Source of the DNA: Bolinopsis microptera
Lineage: Eukaryota; Ctenophora; Tentaculata; Lobata; Bolinopsidae
DNA length: 64,000 nucleotides
NCBI RefSeq assembly: GCF_026151205.1
Contig: NC_087073.1
Span: 12,369,578-12,433,577 of the forward strand
Direction: 5' to 3'
Position 1 is the first letter of the stretch. Every line of letters begins with the position of its first letter. The translations under genes and the position numbers were made by a program. The notes under the pieces are model-generated. The model made no database searches. It was given only the letters and a program-made list of their open reading frames with translations, and was not told the DNA's origin. Below are positions 1 to 10,373 of this stretch, one piece after another.

Positions 1-686
1 TTGATCGGGCATGAGACCATCACATAATGCATCGTTGCAGAACTTCAGGATGACGTCATCGATGTCCACCCTCTTCATCACCTCAGGTGAGATATCATCA
101 TCACCATAAGCTTTGCCTTCTACTATCTGCTTTTTGGCAAGACGTAGTTCCTCAATTGTGAACGGGCCATCCTCTATATTCAGTGGAGGGTGTATATTCC
201 TGATCGGAATACTATTGTGGGTGGCTGTCCAAGTAACCCAGAGAAGTGCTTCCTCCAGTTCTCAAGACGTTCTGTTGAGCTGCCCCCTTCCACGAGTCCA
301 CAGCTGGGATTTGTCCTCCCTGAAATATCGTTGACAAGCTTCCAGCTTTCCTTGTTCTTACAACGATCAGTAGTATCCTCAACTTTCCTGATCTTTCCTT
401 TCAGGATCTCCTCCTCTACCTCTTTGTAGCAGGCCTTTAACAAATCCTTTTTAGTGGCTACTTCCTCTCTCTTCTCCTCACAAGGCTCCTGATGGTATTG
501 GTCCTTGGCCAAGAACAGTCCCCTCCTTGCACTGTCCACTCTTGGGTCACTTGAGGGGTCAATCTGCTTTTGTCGAGTCTTCTTTGGCAGAAGGCTCTTG
601 TTTGCCGCCTCAATAGCAACCATAAGCTTCCCATAGCTTTCAGTGGCCCCATCATCCTCCTCTACCAGGCCAGAGAATCTATTCCG
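1..686 (-). mobile_element. RTE-like LINE, RT start and linker (3' part of split element)
   Basis: Reverse-strand coding sequence of a non-LTR retrotransposon. From 686 down to about 200 one frame gives the linker between endonuclease and reverse transcriptase, rich in K, E and R. From about 200 to 1 another frame gives the start of the RT, with DDDISPEVMKR, the position where many LINEs have a G-x-D-G-[IL]-P-P-E type motif. A one-base frameshift near 190-215 separates the two frames, so this copy is dead. The RT runs off the left edge. The endonuclease half lies at 3886-4763, separated by the LTR element; the reading frame is continuous across the insertion once that element and one target duplicate are discounted. 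RTE/CFDP2-like clade is my best guess. Confidence 0.82.
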
Positions 687-939
687 TGTTCTAACCAATC
701 TTTCCCCTTTAGCAAGATCACCCTGAACTCTACTGTGGTGAGTAGAGTGTTACACTTTGTAACTGTGCTTAGCTTTTCCTAGTATAGTTTTCAGTTAATC
801 TTTCTAGTAAGATAGGAACTGTTATTGATATTTCTAATTGCATTTATTCTATAATGTATTGCATTACAAATTATATACGTTTTCAGATAGATTGATAACA
901 ACCATTGTGATTTCATTGCATACATCAGAGCATTAAACA
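687..939 (+). repeat. 5' LTR
   Basis: 253-bp terminal repeat bounded by TG and CA, identical by eye to 3633-3885. It should hold promoter and polyadenylation signals for the element; I do not recognise a clear TATA box. Confidence 0.93.
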
Positions 940-940
940 G

Positions 941-949
941 TGGTAGCAG
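941..949 (+). other. Primer-binding site, initiator tRNA-Met type
   Basis: TGGTAGCAG starts one base after the left LTR. It is the exact complement of the conserved 3' end CUGCUACCA of animal initiator tRNA-Met; complementarity breaks after these 9 bases. Confidence 0.7.
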
Positions 950-1027
950 CAAGCGCAAGCTCAAACTACAACGACGTCAACTAAAACTCAAACTACATCA
1001 ACTACAACTACGTCAACTACTGTGAGG

Positions 1028-3163
1028 ATGTCAAAGGACACACCATCATTTGATGGGACTGGTTATAAACGGTACCGCCAGCTTGCTAAGATATGGGCAA
1101 CTGTATCAACGGTGTCAGAGGAACACAAAGCAATGATACTGATCATGTTTCTCAAAGACAAAGCATTAGACATCGCTCTAACCATAGATGAAGAACTTCT
1201 TAAGACCAAGAAGGCTGATGCTGAGCCACCTGAGACTAAAGTCGGTGTTGAGCTACTTATAGCCCAGTTAGATGAGATTTACCTAGAGAGTGATGATACT
1301 CTTGGAAAATATGAAAGATTTGAAAATTTAAAAAGAAACTCAGAACAGAGAATGACTGAGTTTATCCTGATTTTCGAGAGTCTAGAACGAGAACTGAAGA
1401 CAGAAGGAGTGACACTTCCTGAACTAGTGCTGGCCTATAAATTACTAAAAGCTGCCAATCTGTCCAATGCAGATGAGAAGTTAGCTAGAGCCACCTGCAC
1501 AGCTATGACAATGGAAGATATGAAGAAATCACTCATGAGATTGGCTGATTCCCAACTCAATAAATCCAAAGTAGAAGAATCTGACAGTCTTCCTATTAAA
1601 GTGAAAGCAGAGCCATGCTATCTAGCTTTAGACAATAGAAAACTTCCAACAGAAGCTGGTAAAAAAGAGACAACAGACTCAAATACTCTCCCAGAAGAGC
1701 AAATAATGTTCAATAGGAACAGAACTGGAAACAATGCTAGAGGAAAACAGAGACCTTTTGGTCAGAGGAATGACAACAGACAGGTTTGCTACGGGTGCTA
1801 CTCTCCAGGACACTGGATCAGAGACTGCCCTCTTAGAGCTCCTTTCAGACAGCCGATGAACTTCCAAAGGCCGCCTTACCAACAACACACCATGCCTAAT
1901 AACCAACACTCAGGCTACAGACAAGGACCGCCCAACCCAGCCTATTACAACCAGCAGATTCCTTATTATCTGTCAGACATGATTCCCAACAATGAAGAGT
2001 TTTACGGATACAACCAAGAATACTATGAAGAACCTATGCCTACAGTGAAACCCATATTCTTCCAATGGAACGTCCGTCAAGAAGAAAAAGCTGCTTTTCT
2101 AGCCGGAGAAACTGTCAATAAAGCATTGTTAGACTCAGGAGCAAGTAGAACAGTAGCCGGGGAAAACTGGTATTCATGCTTTCTAGATTCTCTAGATGAC
2201 GAGACAAGAAGCACTGTTAAAGAATTCCCAGCAGAAATCATCTTTAGATTTGGAGTAGGAACCCTAGAATCTTCTAAGAAAGTGATCATCCCAGTCACAA
2301 TTTGTACCCACAAAATTCGGCTTGAAGTACACATCGTTAACAGTGACATACCTCTTCTATTATCTTTGAAGTCAATGAAGTGCATGGGAGTACAACTTAA
2401 TTTCGAGACAGACACCATTACCATCCGTGGAGAAGATTACAAGCTAGAGTTGACTAAATCAGGTCACTATGCGATCCCAATCCAGGAAGAAAACGTGATG
2501 GTTCCAAAACAAGAAGCAGATAAGCAGATGAATAGTAAAGAGAGATCTCAAGCCAGAGCTCAAGAAACAAACTCTGATCATAATTCTACTCTAAGAGACT
2601 TCAACATTCCAAATCTTGATCCTGAAGAGATAAGTGCTCAAGTAAGACCTGAGATCCAAACCATTACTAGAACGACAGATCAAGAAGAACCACAGGAAAC
2701 AACAAACAACCTACCTGGTGGAACTGCAGAGCCTACAATAGTTGAAGTTAAAGACACTCCAGAAACAACTATTGAGAGAACTACTGAAGAAGTGGAACAA
2801 ACAAAGAAACCTCCAAAGGCAAGGAAACCTATGAAGAAAAATGAAGGCTTGATAACTGCAGTAATTGAAGGAGACACAGTGGTATTCCAAGAACCTGATT
2901 CGGATACATGGCACAAAGTTCAGCTTAAGTCTAGAGGATACACTGTCAACAGCATGAACAAGAACTACTGGAATGTCATTTCAGAAGACGGAAGTTTTTC
3001 CGGGGTCAATTTAGACAAAGTAGACTGGCTACTTGAGAAAGACCCTCCTGAACCTCCTCCCATAGCTGAACCCAATGGAAATGAAGAGAGTATCAAGTTT
3101 GCCGAGATGATGTCTGAAGAATTTTTTGTCCTGAGAACAGTGCCAAGCACATACTACAACTAG
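1028..3163 (+). CDS. Gag-protease polyprotein of LTR retrotransposon
   Basis: 711 residues from the first ATG in the frame (1028); an upstream in-frame GTG at 1022 is less likely. Residues about 1-190 are a helical Gag region of the type found in copia-like Gag proteins. A CCHC zinc knuckle follows at about 254-267 (C-x2-C-x4-H-x4-C, CYGCYSPGHWIRDC), then a Q/P/Y-rich stretch. A retropepsin active site lies near residue 369 (LLDSGASRTVAG). The C-terminal 200 residues are acidic and T/E/P-rich, ending in a small domain with WHKVQLKSRG. The ORF is intact with no stops, matching the identical LTRs. It ends 470 bp before the right LTR, where pol would normally follow, and no pol remnant is seen there. 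Whether Gag or a domesticated derivative is still made is unknown. Confidence 0.85.
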   Translation: MSKDTPSFDGTGYKRYRQLAKIWATVSTVSEEHKAMILIMFLKDKALDIALTIDEELLKTKKADAEPPETKVGVELLIAQLDEIYLESDDTLGKYERFENLKRNSEQRMTEFILIFESLERELKTEGVTLPELVLAYKLLKAANLSNADEKLARATCTAMTMEDMKKSLMRLADSQLNKSKVEESDSLPIKVKAEPCYLALDNRKLPTEAGKKETTDSNTLPEEQIMFNRNRTGNNARGKQRPFGQRNDNRQVCYGCYSPGHWIRDCPLRAPFRQPMNFQRPPYQQHTMPNNQHSGYRQGPPNPAYYNQQIPYYLSDMIPNNEEFYGYNQEYYEEPMPTVKPIFFQWNVRQEEKAAFLAGETVNKALLDSGASRTVAGENWYSCFLDSLDDETRSTVKEFPAEIIFRFGVGTLESSKKVIIPVTICTHKIRLEVHIVNSDIPLLLSLKSMKCMGVQLNFETDTITIRGEDYKLELTKSGHYAIPIQEENVMVPKQEADKQMNSKERSQARAQETNSDHNSTLRDFNIPNLDPEEISAQVRPEIQTITRTTDQEEPQETTNNLPGGTAEPTIVEVKDTPETTIERTTEEVEQTKKPPKARKPMKKNEGLITAVIEGDTVVFQEPDSDTWHKVQLKSRGYTVNSMNKNYWNVISEDGSFSGVNLDKVDWLLEKDPPEPPPIAEPNGNEESIKFAEMMSEEFFVLRTVPSTYYN

Positions 3164-3632
3164 ACTGGTATTTCTGAATGTGTTAAGTTCTACCTATCTT
3201 GAGTGTTTCTCTATATTTTTGTCTGGGCAGTCTGTTTAGAGAGAAGTATAGGATTAAGGATGAAAGCATCCTTTGTAAGGACTGAGGATTGAGAAATTAG
3301 GCTACAGATATTAAAGGTTTGCAGTTTACTACAAACTGACCTGGACCCAACGGAGTAGGCTCTTGAGACTTGAGAACTCACCATACTTCAGAATGCCTTT
3401 TAACATTGTAATGAACAAAATTTTATAACATTTTAATGGACATTGTTAAATTATTAATTTATTCAATATTTAGCTTATTCTTCTAAGTTGTTTTTTTTTA
3501 ACAAGCCTTTTATACTTTTGAATCGATGTTGTTGTTGTTTTAGACTTTTGAATTGATTTATCTATCACAGTTAGTAGTTCCATACCTCTGGGGTTTTAAC
3601 TTTTATATTTTAGACTTAGATAGGGTGGAGAT

Positions 3633-3885
3633 TGTTCTAACCAATCTTTCCCCTTTAGCAAGATCACCCTGAACTCTACTGTGGTGAGTAGAGTGTTACA
3701 CTTTGTAACTGTGCTTAGCTTTTCCTAGTATAGTTTTCAGTTAATCTTTCTAGTAAGATAGGAACTGTTATTGATATTTCTAATTGCATTTATTCTATAA
3801 TGTATTGCATTACAAATTATATACGTTTTCAGATAGATTGATAACAACCATTGTGATTTCATTGCATACATCAGAGCATTAAACA
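3633..3885 (+). repeat. 3' LTR
   Basis: Second copy of the 253-bp LTR, followed directly by the TTCCG target duplicate at 3886-3890. Confidence 0.93.
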
Positions 3886-5040
3886 TTCCGAACTTCAATT
3901 GCATACTTTTTTTGAAGCTCACCATCCGACTTCAGGGCACTATAATCATAGTTAACTTTTTTCGGAGGCCTGTGTCCTTTCCTAAAGCTAACTTTGATCT
4001 TACACACTACAACTCTGTGATCAGATCCCAACGACTGAAAAGTGTTGTAAACTTCAGTGTTCTTTAATGAGTTTTTCCACTTCCGCCGTATGAGGATATA
4101 GTCAATCTGACCTTTGTTAAGTGTCCCATCGGATAAGAAGGTCCACCTCTTGTTGACCTTCTTTCTGAAGCGGATATTGGTAATTTCCATATCGCACTCC
4201 AGGGCAGTGTCTCTCAGTAGCTCTCCATTCCGATTGGTACGAGTAAGAAAGTACCAACGGGAATCTTCTTCACTCTCCTTTCCAAGCCGGGCGTTCATAT
4301 CTCCCTCTGTGATCAGCAGGTGGTGCGCTGGCACATCATTCATAGCCTGTCTAAGGGTGTTATGGAAATCCTCCGCTTCTTCAACTAGTGCTGCCTTGGT
4401 AGGACTATAGGCAGTTATAGTTGTGAGTCTGGGATTTCCGTTGAAAGAGATAGTCAGCACCCTTGAGCCATAGGGTTTAATGAGGCTGATTGCGCTGTAT
4501 GCTCTTCTAGTTAGCAGAAAGCCCACTCCACCAGTGGCTGCTCCTGCTCCATTCCTCCGTGCTGATACAGTTACGAAGCTAACCCCCTCCTTGAACTTTT
4601 CGATCTTGATCGGCTCCTGGTGGACAATCCTATGTTCTTGGATCCCAAGGATCTCCATGCCACTCTCCAGAAACTTAGTCACGAGTTCAAGGCGCTTGTA
4701 ACCTTCTCTAGCAGTTCGGACATTAAATGTCCCTACTAGAGCTACCTCACTACAAGAAACCAATGCATCCCCATCCTTTTTTGTTGTTTTATGTTATTTT
4801 TTGTGCCGGGTGAAGGAGCCGGCATATCATCTGTCACCCCTCTCCTAGGGAGTTTTAGGGTGAGAGAGTCATCAATCCGGTCCCCTCCGACATTTGAATC
4901 AGTGGTAGGGACTTTAACCCTAGTGTTATTATAAGACATCATCAAACTTTTCAATGGCTGGTGTCTCATGCGCAGTCCCCTGCACATCAAGTGGCCGGAC
5001 GCCACTTGAGCGTTAAATGACTTATCCATCTTGGCCACGT
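3886..5040 (-). mobile_element. RTE-like LINE, endonuclease domain (5' part of split element)
   Basis: The reverse strand encodes an apurinic/apyrimidinic-type endonuclease from 4763 down to 3886: VGTFNVRTA at the N-terminus, the catalytic ILGIQEHR, then TEGDMNARLG, the GQIDYILIRR region and GSDHRVVVC at the end, in the order expected for LINE EN domains. The frame stays open upstream to about 4790. A further coding-like stretch (5038-4742) continues in a shifted frame, so the N-terminus carries a frameshift. The domain is interrupted at its C-terminal edge by the LTR element (687-3885). About 5040-5420 is probably the LINE 5' UTR, but I cannot prove it. Confidence 0.85.
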
Positions 5041-5427
5041 GAGTAACAACTTCCGCTAGAACACTTGTTGCTACTAATTTGTGATGATGTCCTGTCGTTG
5101 TATTATTTCTTCTTTCTTCACCAATTCCAATAAATGACTATACGCTTTTGTCCCAAAGCTTAGGGAGATTAGAGTGTGAGCCAAGGCTCCACTTTTACGG
5201 GAGCTAACCTTCCCCCTGACTACCTCTTTACCCCAGGCATGGGGGGCCGATCTTGTTACCAGAGCGTGGTCCAGTTTACCTGGGTCATAGAAACAAGGTC
5301 AGAGGCAAACGGTCAATACCTCTTTATATTAGCTACTGTTCACTCCACAGCCGGGGGAGTCACTGATTCTCTGCACCTCTCTTCTCTTGAGGTTTAGAGT
5401 AACAAAATGCAGCCACCTTATTTGCAC

Positions 5428-5505
5428 TTGTATCACGTGGTGACCCCCACTGTCGCTTCACTATAGAGTTTCTACGATACAGGGGGAGCCGCGCACGTGT
5501 GACAA
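5428..5505. mobile_element. 78-bp MITE copy A with 8-bp target duplication
   Basis: Begins TTGTATCACGTGGTGACC and ends GCACGTGTGACAA, giving imperfect terminal inverted repeats of the form TTGT..CACGTG. It is flanked by the direct 8-bp duplicate ATTTGCAC (5420-5427 and 5506-5513). An 8-bp duplication is typical of hAT-superfamily insertions. A second copy with a different 8-bp duplicate is at 36453-36529. Confidence 0.8.
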
Positions 5506-5578
5506 ATTTGCACCTTGCTCTAACCAAAGCCCTTTCGCTTGCAATATAGTATATATATATAATATTATATTACTTGTG

Positions 5579-5622
5579 AAACTTACCTGGGGACCTCAGG
5601 CTATCATGTTCATGAACTGGTG
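5579..5622 (+). pseudogene. U1 snRNA-like 5' fragment
   Basis: ACTTACCTGG is the invariant 5' end of U1 snRNA, the part that pairs with 5' splice sites. It is followed by a stem-loop I-like region containing TATCATGTTCATGAA, close to the U1-70K binding loop of animal U1. Similarity fades after about 44 bases and the rest of U1 (stem-loops II-IV, Sm site) is not visible downstream, so I read it as a truncated pseudogene. The reverse complement looks like a perfect splice donor, which is misleading. Confidence 0.5.
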
Positions 5623-7062
5623 AAGAAAAGAGAAATGGAACCGGATAAACTGCATTTCATACGATCGGGTACAATTCACTCAATAGACAAGCCAATCGAG
5701 TGATGATGTGTGTTGTGGCTGTGGTGCGGTTTTTAAAGATGGTAAATGTTTATGCATACCACCTTGCACTAGCTTTTCTTGTTTTCGCTCCATATGAGCA
5801 CACGAAACTTCATAGTTTTCGCAATATTTTGGTTTGATTTCATTTTAGGCTATTTAATTGAAGTGTTGGGGTGATTTCATACTAAACATGAACCATTTAG
5901 TGTGCAGTGCCCTGAATAGAGGGATTATTATTCACTATTATTTTATATGTTTTAATTGGTCATTAGAACCGCCTGGCACCATCCAGCTTTCAAGCACATG
6001 TTTACGTCAATTATTACTAAAATTAATATACATTTTGCTTTAATACAATTACATGTCACATTATAATTGAGTAGTTGAATGAAACCTGTGCTACAAATGT
6101 CTACGCATGACGCAGAACTGCGTACTGCCTGAGCGGTACTGCTGTTCACAAATAAAGAGCTCGCGGTTTTTGGAATCTGCTCTCCTTTATTATATTAATT
6201 ATATTAATTAGATCGCAGTGCTCACGCGCGACAAAATTAATATCTTTTGAATTATTTTGCTTCTGAAATTTTGGCTCTAGTAATTAATAAATGTGACATG
6301 TAACTGTAAAATAACAATTAAATAGATCCTGTGCGCGGCGCTTACGGCTGCACCTAAGAATTGCTCAACAATTGTGGCTGTGTGCGCTGCGTACTGAATA
6401 TGTGGTTGAAATTGAAATTTGAATTTATTTGTGAATATAACATTAAATGTATTGATTGTTAATTGTTATGTGGTAAATAAAATTTTTTTCTTTCTTAAAA
6501 ATTTTTTTCTTTCTTAATCAATCGTATTACCTTTTTTGTTTCAATGACTTATTGACCAGTACATATGCAGATCTACCAACAGCTTGTGGTCAGTGGCGTA
6601 ACGTAGGACCACGTTAGCCGGACTGCAGTTAATAGCATGGCCAAAGATGGTTCCTCTACTCAATTGTAGAAGAGAACTCCCTTAAATTATTTGAATGCAA
6701 GGCATCTAAATGCAACGTCATGCCACTGCTTGTGGCCTATAGGTATCTTTGCCCGAAAGCCCATGTTAATGCTTTCCTAATTAATTCCAGTCAACATTTT
6801 AAAATTTGTTCCCTCTTTTCTGCAGTCAGATATTTGTCGCCCACAAAAAGAAACTACTGCACGTGTTACTTGCCTGCACAGCAGATGTTTTCTGGGACAT
6901 GGTTGAAGTTACTATTTTTAGGGCTGGTACGACAGCAAGAGGTTTAATTGATAATTTTCCAAATGTTGCATGTTTTATTCTTGTATTTATTAATAATTTA
7001 AAATGCTACTGTATAAAACAATTTGGATAACATTTTACTATTGATTTCTATTTTTTTCATAG
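5623..7062. other. Intergenic AT-rich region
   Basis: No gene seen. It contains AT-rich low-complexity DNA, a direct duplication of AATTTTTTTCTTTCTTAA near 6480-6520, and the likely 5' UTR or intron of the next gene, ending in a pyrimidine-rich splice acceptor at 7062. Confidence 0.4.
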
Positions 7063-7070
7063 GTCAGAAA

Positions 7071-8773
7071 ATGTTTGACTTCATCGACAATTTATTGTCT
7101 GGCAATGAAGACACTATGGCCTACATCTGCAATGCTGTACTCCTTACTATTTTATTCATCACTTTTGTCTTCATCTTCGTCCTGTTCCAACAGAAGAGCC
7201 TGAACAGATTGGGTTATAAACGAGAATACATAAACAAGAATTATGTTAATGTTCTGTACAGTAGTAACTGGAGGGATGATGAACTAGCTGTGCTGTTGAT
7301 AATACCTGGTAATCCTGGACAAGCCGGGTATTATCAGGAGTATATGGATTTAGTAATTCTACATAGTGATGAACAGTTTAGGGCATGTGTAGTGTCTCAT
7401 GTTGGACACAGTCCTGCCTCGGATAACATATTTAATGTCAGGGATCAGGTGGGTTCTTTGTAATATTAACCTGATTATTCAATTTGTTTACAACAGATGA
7501 ATCATAATAATGGCGAAAAATAAATGAATTGAACTGAACAAGTTCTTTCCTCACCTTGTTGAGTATATCATTTGTATTTGTTTACCTTTACATTTTCAGA
7601 TAGAGAGTAAATTACAATTTATCACCGCAAAACTGGAGCCGGGCACAAAGATCCATCTGATTGGTCACTCTTTTGGTGCTTACATAGCTCTTAAACTCTT
7701 TGAAAAAGGTATGATTTTCATTTTTCAGAATATTGCCTATTTTATTATATTGATAAAACGTGTTCTTTTTTCTTAGTACAGAAAATACTAATGTTGACAT
7801 ATCATAGCTTTTCTAGAATTTTCCCTAGAATGTCTAGGGAAAAATAAAGACTCGATGTAAACTGGAATCTTGTAATGTTACTTCAGGTATTAAATTGGAA
7901 AAATCGATACTTTTGTTTCCAACGTTTGATAATATGGGTCAGATGCCCAAAGCAGCAAATCTACGAATGTTGCTGAGATGGCAATCTCAAATCACCGCTG
8001 TTGCTTGGCTTACTGAGCTTCTGCCGGGCCAACTGAAAAACAAAATGATCCAGTTTTATTCAGCAAAGTTTTCTAAGAACATCCAGGTGAAATTTTGACA
8101 TAAGTACAAAATTTTCCAGATTCATAGGGTGACATAATTTCATTGGTCGAAGAACAACAAATCAAACAAATTAAAAACGTTGCTAAAATATTTCTTTCAG
8201 GACCACATGTCTGCGACTATTGCTGAACTAATAACTCCTAAGTCTTTGAACAATGTATTTGGACTAGCTACAAACGAAATGGCAGTGATAAAGGATCCTG
8301 ATTTTAAACTGATAAAGAAATTCAAAGATAAGCTTGTGTTTTATTATGGTATGCACGATTTGTGGGCTCCTTTGGATTGTCTCAGAAAGCTTAGAAAGGC
8401 TGTGCCTGCTGTAAGTACATCATACTTTGTAGTTTTTTCGGTTTCGGTTTTGACATGTAGTTGGGTTTAATGTTTTAAGCAATCTACGATTATTTGGTAT
8501 TCTTATAATAAAATGTTTAGATATTATGAACATGTTTTCAAATACAGTTCATCAAATTATGAAAAGATATTTCAGGTCAACTTTCACATCGCTGATGAGG
8601 AAGTCTTGCATGCTTTCATGTTCAGCTCATGTAAGAAAGTTGCTCTAAAAACTGTTGAGTTTCTTACTGGTAACACTAGGTATGATATTAACAATTTGAT
8701 CCCAAACTTTGAAGAGGTTGCTGCAGCTGCTCGTGCTGATGGCGATTTGGAATATGATTTTTGCGATGATTAG
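7071..8773 (+). CDS. LDAH: Lipid droplet-associated hydrolase (LDAH/C2orf43 family)
   Basis: Five coding exons: 7071-7448, 7600-7708, 7887-8086, 8201-8410, 8576-8773; 364 residues, phases consistent throughout. The family is an alpha/beta hydrolase on lipid droplets and ER implicated in neutral lipid or sterol ester turnover. Seen: a hydrophobic N-terminal segment (residues about 16-39) that vertebrate LDAH lacks in this form; the oxyanion region IIPGNPGQAGYY; the nucleophile elbow IGHSFGAY with Ser150; FYYGMHDLWAP carrying the probable Asp; and HAFMFS near the C-terminus with the probable catalytic His. The start at 7071 lies 8 bases after a splice acceptor (7062), so a 5' UTR intron is likely. 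Length slightly exceeds the human protein (about 325), explained by the N-terminal segment. Confidence 0.9.
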
Positions 8774-9234
8774 GAGAAAAAATGATCAAATATGATTTGA
8801 TAGTTTATCGGTATCAATACTTGACAGCAGTCGTTATAATATTTATGTACAAATCTTGCTATAGTTTTGTAATATTGTACTGATTGGAAATTTTGATAAT
8901 TTTGAACATTTGAGAAATGATTTGAAATTTTTTGAGGAGAACATTCTACCAATGATTCCTTTAATAGACATCTAATATCCGTCTTTTTATTTATCTATGA
9001 TCTACTTATTATATAATCATTCTAGTTTAGAAAGAATTGAAGTCTAGATAATATATCCTATTGGAATTTTTACCTCTATTTATTTGTTCTAATTGTAAAA
9101 CTTGGATGTCTTAATCATTGAAGTACTGTATTGTATATCTTCTGTTTACTGTATGTTTGGTTGAGTTTTGATTTAAAAGTTGTAAAAATTCTTTTTATTA
9201 TCTCAGTGAAATATTACAACTATCGTTAGGATTA
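8774..9234. other. 3' flank of LDAH gene
   Basis: AT-rich sequence without ORFs of note; presumably the LDAH 3' UTR and polyadenylation region. Confidence 0.4.
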
Positions 9235-9236
9235 TA

Positions 9237-10012
9237 CCTTAGTTCCCAAAAATTTGTGTGCCATTATATTGAGCACAATTTATTTGAGCCCGAAAAATTT
9301 GGGCAGAAAATTTGAACTCATTTGGGCGACCGAAAATTTGGGCACAAATTCTTCGAAAAATGAACGATTTTCCACTAAAATTTCAGTTAGATATTTGCCT
9401 CAGTTCATTATTATTCCTTATGTTATTATTCCTGTCATTTTGCTTTCAATTTTAAACATGTAGGTGTGTCAGCTCAATGGAGGAGTTTCATCAGACAATG
9501 TGAAAATTGATACCCGCTTGACAGTGATCCGTGAAGTACACTCTCGTTGGATCAACGAACTTTTTTGTATATTTAAAAGGGAGGCCAGATGACATAAGGA
9601 AAGGCTTTGAGAAGTCGAGTATAACTGATGCTTGTAGATCAGACTTTACGGTGGATGATAATCCATTTGCAGATCTTGTTTAAATCTCTAGCTATCCATA
9701 CCTCTAGCCATTTGTTTTATTAGTAGCTGTTAGCTATTCCAGTTATTTCTATTCATTTAAAATATAAGCCTTTTTACTTGGTCAAGCCATGAATGACAGA
9801 TTAGAAAACTAAAATTTCAAATATTATTTCACTTAGATATGAAGAAAAAGCCATCTTTCTATAGATTTCAGGGCCACAGGCCAAATGCCAAAAGTTTGGT
9901 TAGCAACAAATTTAGCAGACGGAAAAGATTTATGCAATTAATTTGGTCTGCAAAAAATTTGGGCGAGAGGCCCGCTCAAATTTTTTGTCGCCCAAATTTT
10001 TGGGAATTAAGG
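9237..10012 (+). mobile_element. Decayed Tc1/pogo-type DNA transposon with TA duplication
   Basis: Ends form a terminal inverted repeat: CCTTAGTTCCCAAAAATTTG at the left and, as reverse complement, CCTTAATTCCCAAAAATTTG at the right. Each end abuts a TA dinucleotide (9235-9236 and 10013-10014), the target duplicate of Tc1/mariner/pogo elements. The motif CAAAAATTTGGGC recurs inside both ends. Only the tail of a transposase gene survives in the middle, so this is an internally deleted, dead copy of 776 bp. Confidence 0.82.
9465..9683 (+). pseudogene. C-terminal fragment of pogo-like DDE transposase
   Basis: Reading from about 9465 gives a stretch with TRLTVIREVHSRWINELF. After a single-base frameshift near 9568 it continues with LKGRPDDIRKGFEKSSITDA and ends in DDNPFADLV and a TAA at 9681-9683. 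The pattern W-[IV]-x(2)-[AE]-[LW] ... I-x-K-[GS]-F-x-K-x-[GS]-I-[ST] ... D-D resembles the end of DDE_1/pogo/Jerky transposases. The DDE triad itself is deleted. Confidence 0.65.
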
Positions 10013-10014
10013 TA

Positions 10015-10373
10015 GCTGTTTTTAAGAGATAAATTTCCTTTTACAAATATGTCAAACATTGGTCAGCTTGGGACTCAAAGTCAGTACCATGAAAAACGAT
10101 AGTGTTGATTTCAAGTAAATGGATACAGTGCAAATAATAAGAAATACAAAGAAACATAAATTGCCGCTAGTTTATGTGTTAACAGTTATGTGGACTATAA
10201 TAATTGGTCTTAAAAATGACGAAAATTTGTTAATTTGATTTACTTACCCAGTTACAGTTCTGCTTTATCTAAGAATTAAAATACCTGATCAAATATTTAG
10301 GTGCAGACTGCCAGAATGATTTGAACTAAGACGAATATCTAGTGTTCCACATAACCTCTCCCAGTTCCCCGCT
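10015..10373. other. Intergenic, upstream of ALKBH6
   Basis: No ORF or repeat recognised; contains the presumed promoter and 5' UTR of the next gene. Confidence 0.35.

Larger units (their letters stand above)
687..3885 (+). mobile_element. Young LTR retrotransposon, gag-protease only, identical LTRs
   Basis: A complete LTR unit of 3,199 bp. The two 253-bp LTRs (687-939 and 3633-3885) start with TGTTCTAACC, end with TTAAACA and looked identical base for base when read. The 5-bp target duplicate TTCCG lies at 682-686 and 3886-3890. A primer-binding site matching the 3' end of initiator tRNA-Met follows the left LTR, and a purine-rich stretch (about 3620-3630) precedes the right LTR. Only one long ORF is present (Gag plus aspartic protease). 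No integrase, RT or RNase H is seen, so it probably moves with enzymes from a related element. Identical LTRs imply very recent insertion. Confidence 0.93.

Noticed and set aside
5560-5640. Reverse strand looked like a spliced-leader RNA gene (exon ending CCCAG, then GTAAGT), with a second copy at the right edge
   Set aside because: The donor-like sequence is the complement of the U1 snRNA 5' end and the following bases fit U1 stem-loop I better; no Sm site follows on the reverse strand.
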